Under the pieces are notes generated by a model. It saw only the letters and a program-made list of their open reading frames with translations. It searched no databases and was not told the origin of the DNA. Both the position numbers and the translations under genes were made by a program. Below, piece after piece: positions 1-10,615 of a stretch of 64,000 nt of DNA. Source of the DNA: Amphibalanus amphitrite (taxonomy: Eukaryota; Arthropoda; Thecostraca; Balanomorpha; Balanidae); assembly GCF_019059575.1 (NCBI RefSeq), contig NW_024881626.1:310001-374000 (forward strand), given 5' to 3'. Position 1 is the first letter of the stretch. Each line of letters opens with the position of its first letter.

Positions 1-1380
1 TATCTGGTCCTGTTTCTCTTTCTCCAGATCTGCAGTATAGGTTAGCTTCGCCCTATCGTTCCACACTTCTTCTAACTTGTTTTCATGTCTTTGATAGATT
101 TTCTTCCAGACACTTGCTAAGTTTTCCTTTTCTTCTTCTCCTTGCAGCATTTGTCCAGCTTCTGTGAATAGGCGAACTGGACTGTTATCCTTTTGCTTTC
201 CTTTAAGTTTGTTGATATTCTCCCAAAGTGCCTTGCTTTTGTAGCTACTATAACGTATTTCGTCAGTCACTTTCTTTTCATGCTTTGCTATTTCTTCCTT
301 GATGAGTAGCTTTGTCAGTCGTTTCTGCTCATAATATTTTTCATATAATCTGCTCTTTTCTTCTTCTGACTTTGCATTTCTCCTGAGTCTGTTGAAGGCT
401 TTCCTTTGCTTGATTTGTTTCCGTATTTCTTCGGTCATCCATGGTTTTTCTTTGATTTTTTCATTCTTTCTGTCAGTTTTTCTTCTGTACCTTCTTGTAA
501 GCAATTTCTCTGCCACATCCTTCATTATCACATTGAGATCTTCCATTAGGCATATGTTATCAGCTTCTATTCTCTGTAGTACCTCTTGCACGAAGCCCGA
601 CAATGATTCTTGGTCTGTCTTAAAGAAGTATTCATCTTTCCATTTAGCTTTATTGAGACTCAGTGACTTTTCATCTTTGAAAAACACTGTGATCATGTTG
701 TGATCTGATAGATCTAGTAGTTCTTGACTTTCATCAATTTTCATCTTAAGGATAGACTGATGCATCTTACTGTTGACCAGCACATAGTCAATAACACTTC
801 TGTATTCTTTACTTCCCCATGTATACAAGCCTTCACATATGTCATCACCATTCAGTAAAATCATATTGTTTTTGTTTATCACATCAATGACAAATTTTCC
901 GTTCCTATTCTCTTTTTGGCTTCCTAGGAACCCTACATGTCCATTAAAATCCCCCAACAACATTGTTGCCATGTCTGGACTTTCTTCTAGCTTCTCTTCA
1001 AGCTCTTGTTTGATTTTCTCATTTCGTGTTTTGTCTTCTGGTTTTGTTTCAACTGACATGTAAACAAGTATTATCCTAACCTGTTTGTTCAATATACTTC
1101 CCCTCACTTCCAAAACATCTTCGTTCTCTGAAGGGGCTTTACTTAAAGTGACACCACTGTTTTGTTTATACAAAAACATGAGCCCTCCTCCTTTCTTGTC
1201 CTTTTGTTTTCTCATGCTCTCTATCTTGATCAAGTTCTTGTCAATCTCAAGTTTATCATATCTCTGGTGGGTCTCAGTAATACATAAGATGTCACAACTG
1301 TAGGCTAACAATTCTTCTAGTTCTGCCAGCTTTTGCTTTGTTAATCCTTGTATGTTAATGAGATTCAATTTGTAAACCTT
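1..1380 (-). CDS. LINE ORF2, apurinic-type endonuclease domain, runs off the left edge
   Basis: On the minus strand the frame is open without a stop from about 1630 to base 1, and recognisable protein begins near 1375. It reads as the N-terminal endonuclease of a non-LTR retrotransposon ORF2, which nicks target DNA to prime reverse transcription. Visible motifs in order are NIQGL, the ITETH strand with the catalytic glutamate, GDFNGHVG near 940-965 and LSDHNMITV near 690-710. These are the metal-binding and catalytic motifs of the exo/endo/phosphatase family. After them comes a lysine- and glutamate-rich linker where reverse transcriptase would follow, but the window ends first. The frame overlaps the end of the upstream ORF1 and has no obvious ATG, so reinitiation after ORF1 is possible. 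The clade is uncertain; a PHD-finger ORF1 points to CR1/L2-like or related elements. Confidence 0.8.
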
Positions 1381-1460
1381 TCTACTTTCTTGGTTGTCGG
1401 TCTTCGACCCCTTGTTTGTTGTTTGTTTCCTGTACCTTCCATCCTTGCTTTCTTTCTTTC

Positions 1461-2714
1461 TTACTGTGTTACTTTGTTTCCCTTCCTTTCGACAACCCTC
1501 CCCCGAGAAATGACATGGGTTTCTCGCCCTTTCTTGAGCCACTCCTCTCTCAGTCTCCTCTGCTTCTCCCTTTCTTCGGGAGGTAGGTCCCTTGTAATGT
1601 AGGTATTTTCTATGCCTTTGCTCTTGAGATCAAACCTCCTTTTGTACAGAAGCTCCACGTGCTCCTTTGATCTCAGCTTCAGCAGGAGTATTCTTGGTTT
1701 CGTTTTCTGGTTCTGATTTGCGTTTCTTTCATCTCCTTTCTCCATTGTAGGTTTTTGCCTCAATCTGACAATCTTCTGAATTTCAAAGTCTCGCACTCCC
1801 AGAGCATCTGCTATTTCTTTGAACTTCACTATGTCTTCCTGTTTTTTGTCTTCTCCTTTCTCTGCTTTACTCTCTGGGAGATTGTGTATCAGCACATTTG
1901 TTGCCCTTTCTTCCAACTCCTTGTTCTGTATCACTCTTTTGATACCTTCAGAGTTACCCTTGATGACTTCTTGTTGTTCTTTTATTTCTTCTACCACTTT
2001 TGTGACATCTGCATACGTCTTCCTGATCTCCGTCTTCTTCTCCGTTTCCCTGCTCTTCATTTCCTCTACACACTGTATCATTGCTTCGTTCTGCTCTTGC
2101 AATGTGGAAATATTGCGCCCTTGAAACTCTCCTACTTCTCTAATGGCTTGTTCATTTTCGATTGCTGACTTCCTTATTATTCTTGTTTGGTCTTTTAGCG
2201 CCTCTGCCAACTGATCGATTTTGGCTTCCAACTTGCTGTACTCAGTTTCTGAGTGTGGATACTTCCTGTTCTTTAACTCGTTTCTGCAGGCTTTGCACAT
2301 CCATGCCAGTGTGTCAGGGTGTTCCTGGAGTGCTTTGTATGCTTCCGTATGTATCTCCTGACATGCTGCGTGGAACCAACGATGACAAAGGTCACATTCC
2401 ACTCCCTCATCTTCGTAGCCAACTGGAAGACCACATTTGTGCCCAGGCCCTCCCTTGCATATTGCCTCCTTACTCAGGTCAACTGATGATCTGTGTGCCG
2501 GTTCAAAAGCCTCAAAGACACTGTTGTCTAGTTTTCCAATGGCTTTCTCTGTTTCCATTTTCTTGCTCATTACTACTCGTCTTTCTTTGTCTTCTGCCCT
2601 GGCCATTTTTCCCTTCTCCGCCCTCTCTGCATCTCTCTTACCTTTCCCTTTGTCCGCGATCTGTCTTGTTGTAGGTGTTTTCCTGCTATTTGTCGGTGAG
2701 ATTCCTGGCCCCAT
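1461..2714 (-). CDS. LINE ORF1 with PHD finger and coiled coil
   Basis: This is an intact 417-aa ORF from the ATG at 2714; the frame runs 18 codons further up without another ATG. The N-terminus is basic and low in complexity. A PHD-type zinc finger follows at about residues 90-145, with CDLCHRWFHAAC in the middle and WMCKAC at its end. Next is a long charged helix with coiled-coil character (about 150-260). The C-terminal half has VLIHNLPESK and an RILLLKL strand, typical of the RRM-like RNA-binding fold of LINE ORF1 proteins. Its likely role is to coat element RNA in the ribonucleoprotein. The endonuclease ORF lies directly downstream on the same strand. PHD-bearing ORF1 proteins are known in some CR1-like LINEs, so this is a transposon gene and not a host chromatin reader. 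Confidence 0.8.
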   Translation of the reverse strand: MGPGISPTNSRKTPTTRQIADKGKGKRDAERAEKGKMARAEDKERRVVMSKKMETEKAIGKLDNSVFEAFEPAHRSSVDLSKEAICKGGPGHKCGLPVGYEDEGVECDLCHRWFHAACQEIHTEAYKALQEHPDTLAWMCKACRNELKNRKYPHSETEYSKLEAKIDQLAEALKDQTRIIRKSAIENEQAIREVGEFQGRNISTLQEQNEAMIQCVEEMKSRETEKKTEIRKTYADVTKVVEEIKEQQEVIKGNSEGIKRVIQNKELEERATNVLIHNLPESKAEKGEDKKQEDIVKFKEIADALGVRDFEIQKIVRLRQKPTMEKGDERNANQNQKTKPRILLLKLRSKEHVELLYKRRFDLKSKGIENTYITRDLPPEEREKQRRLREEWLKKGRETHVISRGRVVERKGNKVTQ

Positions 2715-2768
2715 TTCGTGTGTATAGTTGTGTGTATAATCAAGATCAAGATTTAAAGCTATGTTCAC

Positions 2769-4142
2769 AGCCCCGATTTTTCCTCAAGCCAAGCCCGCAA
2801 GCAACTTGCCTAGCAATTCGCATGCAGCATGCTCCGAGGCCCGATGCACATCCACCTCACACCCACATCAGCTTGCAAGGCGCCTGCATGCACACAGACA
2901 CGTGCTGTTATATACAGGGTTTTTTTTACACCTTTACCTTGAATGATAGGTAGGCGTCTTCCTTCTCCCACTTAACACATGCAATACAATCCTCATGTGC
3001 CGCGCCACAATTGCCTCAGTTTGCTGTGCCGAGTCCGACAGCTTCTCTCGCTTTCAGGAAGGAGATCCCGAGAGAAATGGACTGGTAAATGACGTTCCTC
3101 ACAGATTATCGGTGAGATTATTTGCGGGATGGGAAGGAAAGGATTATGCTTACCAACCATTTACCGAAATGCAACCCACTCGCTTCTCCGTCCTCCCACT
3201 CGCTTCTCCGTCCTCCCACTCGCTTCTCCGTCCTCAACCACCGTACCACCACAGCTCGTAGCACGCGGTGGTATATGCTGCTTTGCGCGCAACAAATGCC
3301 GCACTTTCAAATAAAGTCGCTAGGAGCAGCGGAGATCCCAAAAAGTAAACAAAAGTAAAAGTCTAATATCTTGAAAACCGGTGAATATTTTTCGGTGAAA
3401 TTTGGTAGATATTCGTTTTTGCTCTTTCTGAACCGAGGGACATCACTTTCATGCCAATTCATTAACTTTTTTGAAGGTGGGAGGGTCCTTTTTTGAAGGG
3501 GAGGGTGCGTGTATGCATTGTCTTCATTACAAACCATTCCATGTACAAATAATTGCTCTTCTTGCTGTCGAGTTCTGATTGTAGAAACACTGACAGGATG
3601 GGAGAGCTTTAATATGCACATACAAACTTCTGTGTGACATATTATATTGTGGCAACCCTAGAGCCAGTCTCAAGGCCACAGCTCGTACCACTACCTTCAG
3701 CCATTTACATGCAAGTGTGACGCCTGCTATAGGACTGCCCAAACAACCATACCACTACCCACACATCCCCATGCAGAACACATGATGAATTGGCTTGCTC
3801 AAGTCCTAGGGAGTAGGGCTATAATAACCTAAATCAAGGGTTGGCTGATAACTGTTATTTTTCACATTATGTTTTTTTTTTTTTTTGAATGGCTGGAGAA
3901 AAGGAAGAGGAAATGACCTGTTCCAGTGCTAAATCTAGAAAATCTTGGAAGAGGTTAGATGTGAGCTAAAAGGAGAACCATTTTGAGGAGCCAAGGGAAC
4001 ATGTCTGCAAGGAAATCACCTGTTTGTGGGCTGTAACAGTTGGAAATTTTTGGGCGGCAACATTATTTTGAAATTTGAGATAACCATTGCTTTGAATGAA
4101 AAAAGATGGATAAATATTGTTACTTATTTTCAAAAAATGTAT
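2769..4142. other. Stretch with no recognised gene
   Basis: This interval holds only short open frames without recognisable domains. The part nearest 2769 may be the 5' untranslated region of the LINE on its left. A small three-copy tandem repeat (3175-3234) and homopolymer runs are the only structure I see. Confidence 0.5.
3175..3234. repeat. Three-copy 20-bp tandem repeat
   Basis: The 20-bp unit CCCACTCGCTTCTCCGTCCT occurs three times head to tail without change, at 3175, 3195 and 3215. Perfect identity suggests a recent slippage event. No function is implied. Confidence 0.9.
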
Positions 4143-4144
4143 TA

Positions 4145-5968
4145 CCGTAAAATGGGGTGTTAAGGGACAGTGGGGTGATAAGGGACAGTTGCGTGGGAAA
4201 AACTTTGAGTCATGTTAAGTTCCTAATTTGAGAAGGTTAAATAAAAAATTGAGTGTGGTAGTTGACACTGTTTTGTTCTTGACTAAAAGACAAAATGGCA
4301 TGGTTTTTCATGCAAGTGATTTGGTTCAAAAATGGTTTTGAAAATTATGCTACATTTTCACAAAACTGAGACATCTCCAAAACTCTGTGTGTACCACATA
4401 AACTAGAAGGTGTACAGGTAAAATGAATGCATAGGTGTATTGTCACATGTATTGCACATGTTTCCTGAAAACTTATACAAATCCACCTATTCATTCATCA
4501 TCCTCTTCCTCTTTTCTGGACACATGCGTATTTTGAGGTGGATGTGGGGTGCTAAGGGACAGGGAAGAAAAAATAAAAATAATATATAAATATAATTTCA
4601 TAAAGTTTTCTTTCAGTAGGCATGGAAAACACCAAATTCCACATAAAATGCTGGCTAGTTCATGCTTTCATCTCTAACACATCTTAAGTTATATAACAAA
4701 ACACCTCAAAACTCCCTTAACACCAGTATAACGCCTTTTGGGGCGACTAACGGAGCGAGCGAGAGGGTGGGCCTTGCACGTGCGAAATTGCGAGGGGGTA
4801 CCTCCAACTGACTTGTGCACGGCACCCTACTAACTGGTCTCTAGCGATGTGCCAAATTTGGGCACAATTGGCCCAGCCGTTCTCGAGATCTGGAAGCGGC
4901 ACCCTGCACGTGCACACGTGCAAAATGGGTCCCAACTGACTTGTGCACGGCACCCTACTAACCGGTCCCTAACTGTGTACCAAATTTGAGCGCAATCGGT
5001 CCAGCCGTTCCTGAGATCTGGAAACGACCCCTGCACGTGCGCACGTGCAGCAGCACCCCAACTCTGGCACATGTATATGCAGTGCCTAGTGGGTGCCTAC
5101 CTACATGCCAACTTTCAGCGCAATCGGCCAAGTAGTTACCGAGATATTGCAACAATTACAAAAGTGACACCTCTTCGTTTTGCACGTGGCACGTGCATAA
5201 GGGGTCACCCACATGCATCGGGAATAGTCCAATACTTGGTAGAAGGAATGAAGCTACCCTACAAAAATTACCGCGTGTAAATCGGTCAAGTGGTTGCTGA
5301 GATATAAGCGTCGTAGAAGCGTGACCACGGCCGGCCGGCCGGCCGGCCGCTCATACTCAGAAATTTCCGTTAATCTAAGGAAAGACTACGCTCGCTTCGC
5401 TCGCTCCGTAACTATCTTTTACAATGATGGGTCAATGAAGACTGATGTAGGTAAATGTGGTGTCATCATAAAAAGGCCAAAACAAAGAGGGCAACATAAT
5501 GACAAGTGACTAGCTTCAAAATGGGTTTCTGTTGATGACAGAAAGGTACTTTTTGGTTCTATTTACCTCATAGTTAGCACATTTTCCAGAAGCATAAACT
5601 GCATTACATGTAATTGGCTAAAAAGGCCATTAGTGGTGAATGAACCAGACTTCTTTTGTGACAGAATATGCAAAACATTTCAATAAATAAATTGTGTGCC
5701 CTTTCACACCCCAATTGTGGGCATTTGATGACCATTTCTAGGAATAATATAGGTGTCCCTTAAAACCCCACATTGGGGTGCTAAGGGACAGCGATGAAAA
5801 ATAATAAAAAATAATATGCGTGTATATATTTTTAAACTTTAATGTAGCAGGCATGTAAAGCACTAAATTCCACATAAAATGCTGACAAGTTGATGCTTCT
5901 ATCCCCAACCCTTCTTGAGTTATATAACAAAACACCTCAAAACTGTCCCTTAACACCCCATTTTACGG
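4145..5968. mobile_element. TA-flanked inverted-repeat DNA transposon, non-autonomous
   Basis: The ends are inverted repeats: CCGTAAAATGGGGTGTTAAG reads inward from 4145, and its complement closes at 5968. Each end abuts a TA (4143-4144 and 5969-5970), as expected for a Tc1/mariner-type target duplication. No transposase frame is present. A subterminal module of about 180 bp, starting with GGGGTGCTAAGGGACAG and ending with the cttaacacc terminus, occurs twice (about 4548-4720 and 5774-5968). Between them sits a different repeat, the CACGTG-rich element at 4722-5420. Either that repeat inserted next to a duplicated end, or two copies of this element are fused. Confidence 0.75.
4722..5420. repeat. 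CACGTG-rich modular repeat, copy 1
   Basis: The repeat runs from the end CCAGTATAACGCCTTTTGG, next to a GGAGCGAGCGAG motif, to a GCGAGCGA-type motif near 5390-5413. Inside, modules of roughly 140 bp each carry a CAATCGGNCCAGCCGTTC-like core followed by GCACGTGCGCACGTGC, a self-complementary double E-box. A run of GGCC repeats lies at about 5330-5350. Other copies are at 12586-15971 (reverse orientation, interrupted) and 25858-26545 (diverged). The short open frames here differ between copies and do not look coding. Confidence 0.75.
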
Positions 5969-6731
5969 TACCTTTCTCATTTTCTGCAATTATTTCTTTT
6001 TCGATTAAATATCACCTATAAACAATCCATATTTGTCTTACGTGTGCCAAAATATGTTTCAGCAAAGCCTCATAAAAAATCCAACTTTTGTATTGGATGA
6101 GGGAAGAGGGAAATGGTGATGAGATGTCGAATCAGGATTAGCATAGAGGAGCAACAGAAACCATTTTTTAATTGATAGGATGGATGAGCTTAGAGGAGGT
6201 TGGATGAACCGCTGAAAGTTACCCTAGGGCACTGTACCCTACATTTTTATTTGGTTGCTGAGTACTTGGTAGGTAGAAATCAAAATAAAAAACCCTCCCC
6301 AACAGTGAAAAGTGGCAGGTAGCTAAGCTGAAATAAAGATAAATTTGGCTTTTCTACTACTGATGGCAGGCAGCACACCAAGTGAGTGTTTGTCACAAAC
6401 ACATAAAACATGAGCCGCACAGAGGTACTGCAGCAGATGGGACCATGTCGGGCACTGTGATACACGCGTATGAACTTATTAAACTTATCATGCTCGCCGT
6501 TTCGACCTGCTCCCAGTGCCCTGAAAGCGGCAGTCATGATTATAAGAATGGCTTTCGAGTTTCGGGAGCACTGGATTTTTAATTTGGGAATTCCAACATC
6601 ATTATTTATCTAAAGACGTGTTCGTCCATCCATGGGTTACCAGTTAAGTCTGCAACTCTGAATATTACATACCTACCTATTGTTTCAGGCTACTGATACC
6701 ATTGGATCTATTGAGATTCTCTGCAGAAGAA

Positions 6732-6893
6732 ATGGCTTGTTCATTTGGCGAGGAACAATGGCTCATATCCTCTGGAGGACAAAGGAAATATGGCACCACC
6801 TCAAGTCACACCACAAGGCGTGAGAGGCTCATTCAGTATGACGTGCAGGAGAATGACACTCTGCAGGGCATCGCACTGAAATTCAACGTGACG
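6732..6893 (+). CDS. LYSMD2: LYSMD-type gene, coding exon 1
   Basis: This exon encodes the N-terminus and the first half of the LysM fold. It ends in phase 0 at the donor ACG|GTAAGC. TTTCAG at 6683-6688 could be the acceptor of a 5' untranslated intron. Confidence 0.8.
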
Positions 6894-8008
6894 GTAAGCG
6901 GGGATGGATCAGTGCTAGCACGACCGTGGCAGCCGCAACTCAGGCTGCCTCCGCGATGGTGTTTCTAATTGTACTCACAGATGGTGAACATAGTGTTCAT
7001 GCTATTGAAAGTTGTGTTGCCATTGCAAGGGTAATGATGAAAGTATTAATGCTGGACAATCGTGGTGCATGATGTAGGTAAAGTAAATTGTGGAACCCAA
7101 ATAAGGGTATTGTTTTTAAATTGTATAAATGTTTAGCGCAATTGTTCAGTGCAAGTTTCAGCACTGTTGTTGGACTCCTGTCAGCCAAGGTGTCTTTTCT
7201 GGGGGCCTTCTGGCCCTGTTTCACCGGTGATAGCAGCACGCTGCTATTACACGTGTCAAATTGGGTTTCCATGGAAACATCAACAAACCATGGCGTCGTC
7301 AAACTGTGTGATGTCATCAAATATTGCTGCTAACATCTTCACGGCCGCGCGATCAAATCAAACGCATTCAACGAGACAGCAATTCTGTTTCAAACGTAGC
7401 TATAAAAAAGCTCACGGATTAGACGAAACGTCATTAGTATGACGTCATCACATTACGTCAGCTCGCGCAATTTGATAACAGCGTGCTGCTATCACCGGTG
7501 AAACAGGGCCCTGGTCTGTTTCTTCAAGTCGTGTGACCTTAGGTGACTAATGTGATGTGAGCGTAGGATAAATGCATCCTAAGAGTTTTCTTCGAACTTA
7601 AAGTGCCATAAACCAGTAACCAGGTGCTCATCTGAAAAGGGTTTGGCACCTGTGTAGCATGAGTAGCATATTAGCTCAAGATTTCCTCACGCTGGCTATC
7701 TGCTTGTTTTGCTTCAGATGGAACAGCTGAAGCGCGCAAACAAACTGTGGACCAACGACAGCCTGCACGTGCGCCGCACGCTGCTGGTGCCGCTGCCGCT
7801 GGAGCCGAGCGGGGGCACGACGGCGGCGGTCTGCTCCTCCGACAGTGACGAGGCGGGTAGCAGCAGCGGCGGCAGTGGCGGTGGTACGGCCGGCGAGCCG
7901 CGCCGACCGGGCCGCGGCCAGCTGCCCTCGGCCGACGACTTCCTCCGACAGGTGGACAGCGTGATAGCCAGCAGTCGGCGCAGCGTCTCCCGACTGAGGG
8001 TCGACTGA
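6732..8008 (+). CDS. LYSMD2: LysM-domain protein, LYSMD1/LYSMD2 type, two coding exons
   Basis: Two exons join in phase into 150 aa: 6732-6893 (54 codons, donor GTAAGC) and 7718-8008 (acceptor TTGCTTCAG, stop TGA at 8006). One LysM domain spans the splice, at about residues 35-79. It opens with QYDVQENDTLQGIALKF and continues over the junction as MEQLKRANKLWTNDSL. The preceding KYGTTSS fits the SYGSTAS-like motif ahead of LysM in animal LYSMD1/2 proteins. The C-terminal half is serine- and glycine-rich and ends in a conserved-looking DFLRQVDSVIASS helix. There is no signal peptide or membrane segment, so the protein is probably intracellular; the family's function is poorly known. The ATG at 6732 is the first good start, but the frame stays open up to a possible acceptor at 6688, so a 5' exon cannot be excluded. 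LYSMD1 and LYSMD2 cannot be told apart here. Confidence 0.85.
7212..7510. mobile_element. MITE with 32-bp perfect terminal inverted repeats, in the LYSMD intron
   Basis: GGCCCTGTTTCACCGGTGAT reads inward from 7212 and its complement closes at 7510. The match is perfect for 32 bp, through the tagcagcacgctg that follows. The 299-bp body has no coding capacity. The target duplication is unclear because the flanks themselves resemble the repeat end (TCTGG on the left, CTGGTCT on the right). The superfamily is not assigned. Confidence 0.8.
7718..8008 (+). CDS. LYSMD2: LYSMD-type gene, coding exon 2
   Basis: The acceptor is TTGCTTCAG|ATG, and phase 0 continues the LysM domain. It encodes the second half of LysM, a serine/glycine linker and the C-terminal helix. 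The stop is TGA at 8006-8008. Confidence 0.85.
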   Translation: MEQLKRANKLWTNDSLHVRRTLLVPLPLEPSGGTTAAVCSSDSDEAGSSSGGSGGGTAGEPRRPGRGQLPSADDFLRQVDSVIASSRRSVSRLRVD

Positions 8009-8083
8009 GGTGTCAGGTGAGCCGCCACGGCGACACGAGAACATCTGTCTCGCGCTCCCTGGTGATATGGGATACAATGGTGT

Positions 8084-8089
8084 AATAAA
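8084..8089 (+). terminator. Poly(A) signal of the LYSMD-type gene
   Basis: AATAAA lies 75 bp after the stop codon on the coding strand, a normal position for a short 3' untranslated region. No other consensus signal lies between. Confidence 0.7.
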
Positions 8090-10360
8090 AGCGATTTTGA
8101 TCCTCACAAACCGGATTTCCTCACTTACCGTCGCTCTATCCTGATAAATTACTCGCCTCATCCGCTAGTGTGATGGGCATAACATTTATGGTGGTCAAAG
8201 CAAATATCCATCAGGACTGGCGCATTGGCTATGCAAATTCACTGCATCACTCCAGTGATGCTCCCGTGGCCAGTTCTATCGTTCACTGCGGGCCATTTCT
8301 TTCAGGAAGTTCATCCGTCAAGTCTGTGTGTGGACGGTCTTGGGCGCCTACTTTTTGAGGAAATCAACAAGGCGACGGATCTCGCAGGCCCACGGACAGA
8401 GTATGAGATTAGGCGCGATCTACGTGCTGACGACTCACCATATGAGGCAATATTTTATATATGTACAGATTCCTGATGTATGCTGTGGCAGCATGTCCGT
8501 AAAGGAGCCTGGAGTTAAAGCAGCTGTTTTATTTTTGTAAATCGGGATTTGCTCTTTGAATAGCCGTGCTCTTTATGTGTTTGGCGTGTACAATGTGGAG
8601 GTTCTTATCACGTTTGGTTTTGCAGCTTGTTTAATTCCGATTCATCTTTATGATTTCTTCACTGAGCTTACGTCTTTAAAAGTTTGCGATGTTGTAGAAG
8701 GAAGCAACGTTTGATGCTGGGGACTTTGCGCGTCCCTGAGCTTTGCAATTTGCGCAGCCTTTTTTGTTTTGTGTGAAGTAGCGTCTGCAGCCACGATATT
8801 ATCCATTGCTTTTGTCTGCACTTGCGCTGTATCCACGGGTAGAATTAAGTGTTTCTGCGAGCCAAGGTCAGTGCGCTGTCCGCTATATTGTCTTTATTTC
8901 AACATTTGCTGAAGAAAAAGAAACCGGGAACTATTCTGGGCGGGTGGAGACACCACTTTTGAAGGGTATTCGTGCATTGCATGTGCCTCATTTAACCAAG
9001 ACGATGTGTGTCTTCTAGCGGGTAGCGGCGGAGCTCCATTGTACTTTAGGGAGTTTGGTAGCACCTATCTGCGGAGTGCCAGGGAATATCAGTTACCATG
9101 TATATTTGTGACCGCTGATACTATGTATGTATGTATGTGTTACGGAATGCCTGGCTTCAGCTTGATTCATTTCAAAATGCGCAATTTGCCCACTTTGAAG
9201 TCCACCTTTCGTTTAGTCCGATGCAGCGACATTTTGTTCCAACCCTTCGTCAATTCCTTATGATCGTCCTGATAGTCGGGCTGCGATCGTCCCGCTAGTC
9301 GGGCTGCCGAACTTCCATATCCTGAGGTATAAAGTGGTGGATATCGTGCGATTGTCGCGACCCAGTGTTATAGCGAAGTGTCTCAGATGTGTGGCTGTTT
9401 AACCAGGCTGTTACACACCGGTGTTCCTGTGTGGGTGGAAGGTCGGGGCGGGGCGGCCCTCCGTAATAACACTGCCCACTCAGCCCAGTCGTAAGCCCGT
9501 GGCGAGCTGTCCACTGATGCATTCCGCCATGGTGACGATGCTCGCACTCTTTCACACCGATGCCAAGTGTCCGATAAAAATAAATGATGTCTTAATAAAG
9601 ATGAGTTATTTTCGCAGTGCGTGAGCATCGAAATGCTCCCTTCTAAGAGACAGAACGTAATGGAGAAGATCTTATATAAAGTATTGATTGCTGCTATGTT
9701 TACAACATCTACCAGTTACGAGACACTAAGTTACCAGCACGAACATAACAAACAACTTCAGAACGGTGAAAGTCGAGGATTGGTCACACACGAATGAAGT
9801 AAATAGGAAACTCGAATCAAGTATATATTTTATCAGTAATACGCATTTTACAACACCAACAACAAGGCTCAACCATTCCCCAAGAAACGACACGCCATCC
9901 CACATTTTCCACACAACATAACAACTAAAACACGAGTAGCCAGCAGAGCGCTAGCGAATCGGGACAGACTGAAGTCTGGTTAGACCGCGAATCGTTTCAA
10001 ACAGTTCTGGACATATTCGGTTGCCCAGTAAATCACACAGGTCCTTCAGGCTGGTGCTCCCATAAAAGCAGGCCAATACATCGTGCAGGGGCGCCGTACA
10101 CACGGCTGGCTCCTTCAGCGTGGTCCCATCACCGGGGAGCAACACATCACACGGTCACACCACGCCTGATAGCAGGGCTATATGTAGATAGCCTACCTCG
10201 CCACCAGCAGGCGCTTCCTGTTCTCTGCAGAACGCATTGGAGGGACCGGGCTAGGCCTGAGCCTACTGAGCTTCCGCAGCCTCCCTCGCTGACATAAGCG
10301 GCATGTCGCCGCAGACAGCGGGCGCCGGGCCGCTGTCGAAGGCCCGATCGTCCACTCTGC
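8090..10360. other. Stretch with no recognised gene
   Basis: I find no recognisable domain or splice-consistent exon on either strand. A short ATGT microsatellite sits at 9122-9140. The part next to 10360 is presumably the 3' untranslated region of the YIPF gene on the minus strand, though I see no canonical AATAAA close to its stop. Confidence 0.5.
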
Positions 10361-10615
10361 CTACCGCTGCGCGGGCTTCGCAGCAGCACCCGCGTCGGCG
10401 CCGCCGCCGCCGGCCGCATCTGGTGGTGGGGCGCCTTTTGTTTTCGCTGCGGCGGCCCCCTGATCACCTGCGGGAGCGGCCGGATCGGACGCCGCCCGCT
10501 TGGCCGCCGGGCTGGCCGGCGCCGCAGTTTTCTCCGCAGTCGCCGCCGCCACGGCAGCCGCAGCCGTCGTGGCCTGCACGTCGGTGGCTGGTACCGGCGA
10601 CCGGAAAAAGTACAA
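10361..10615 (-). CDS. YIPF1: YIPF gene, exon 7 (last)
   Basis: The acceptor CGTTTCAG precedes TTGTACTTTTTCCGG, encoding LYFFRSPVPATDVQ right after the fifth membrane segment. An alanine/proline/lysine-rich tail follows and ends at TAG (10361-10363). The tail is very GC-rich and is open in several other frames; those are shadows. Confidence 0.8.
   Translation of the reverse strand: MYFFRSPVPATDVQATTAAAAVAAATAEKTAAPASPAAKRAASDPAAPAGDQGAAAAKTKGAPPPDAAGGGGADAGAAAKPAQR

Noticed and set aside
4747-5509. Short frames in the CACGTG-rich repeat, some conserved between copies
   Set aside because: The similarity follows from the DNA repeat itself; frames are broken differently in each copy and no common start exists.
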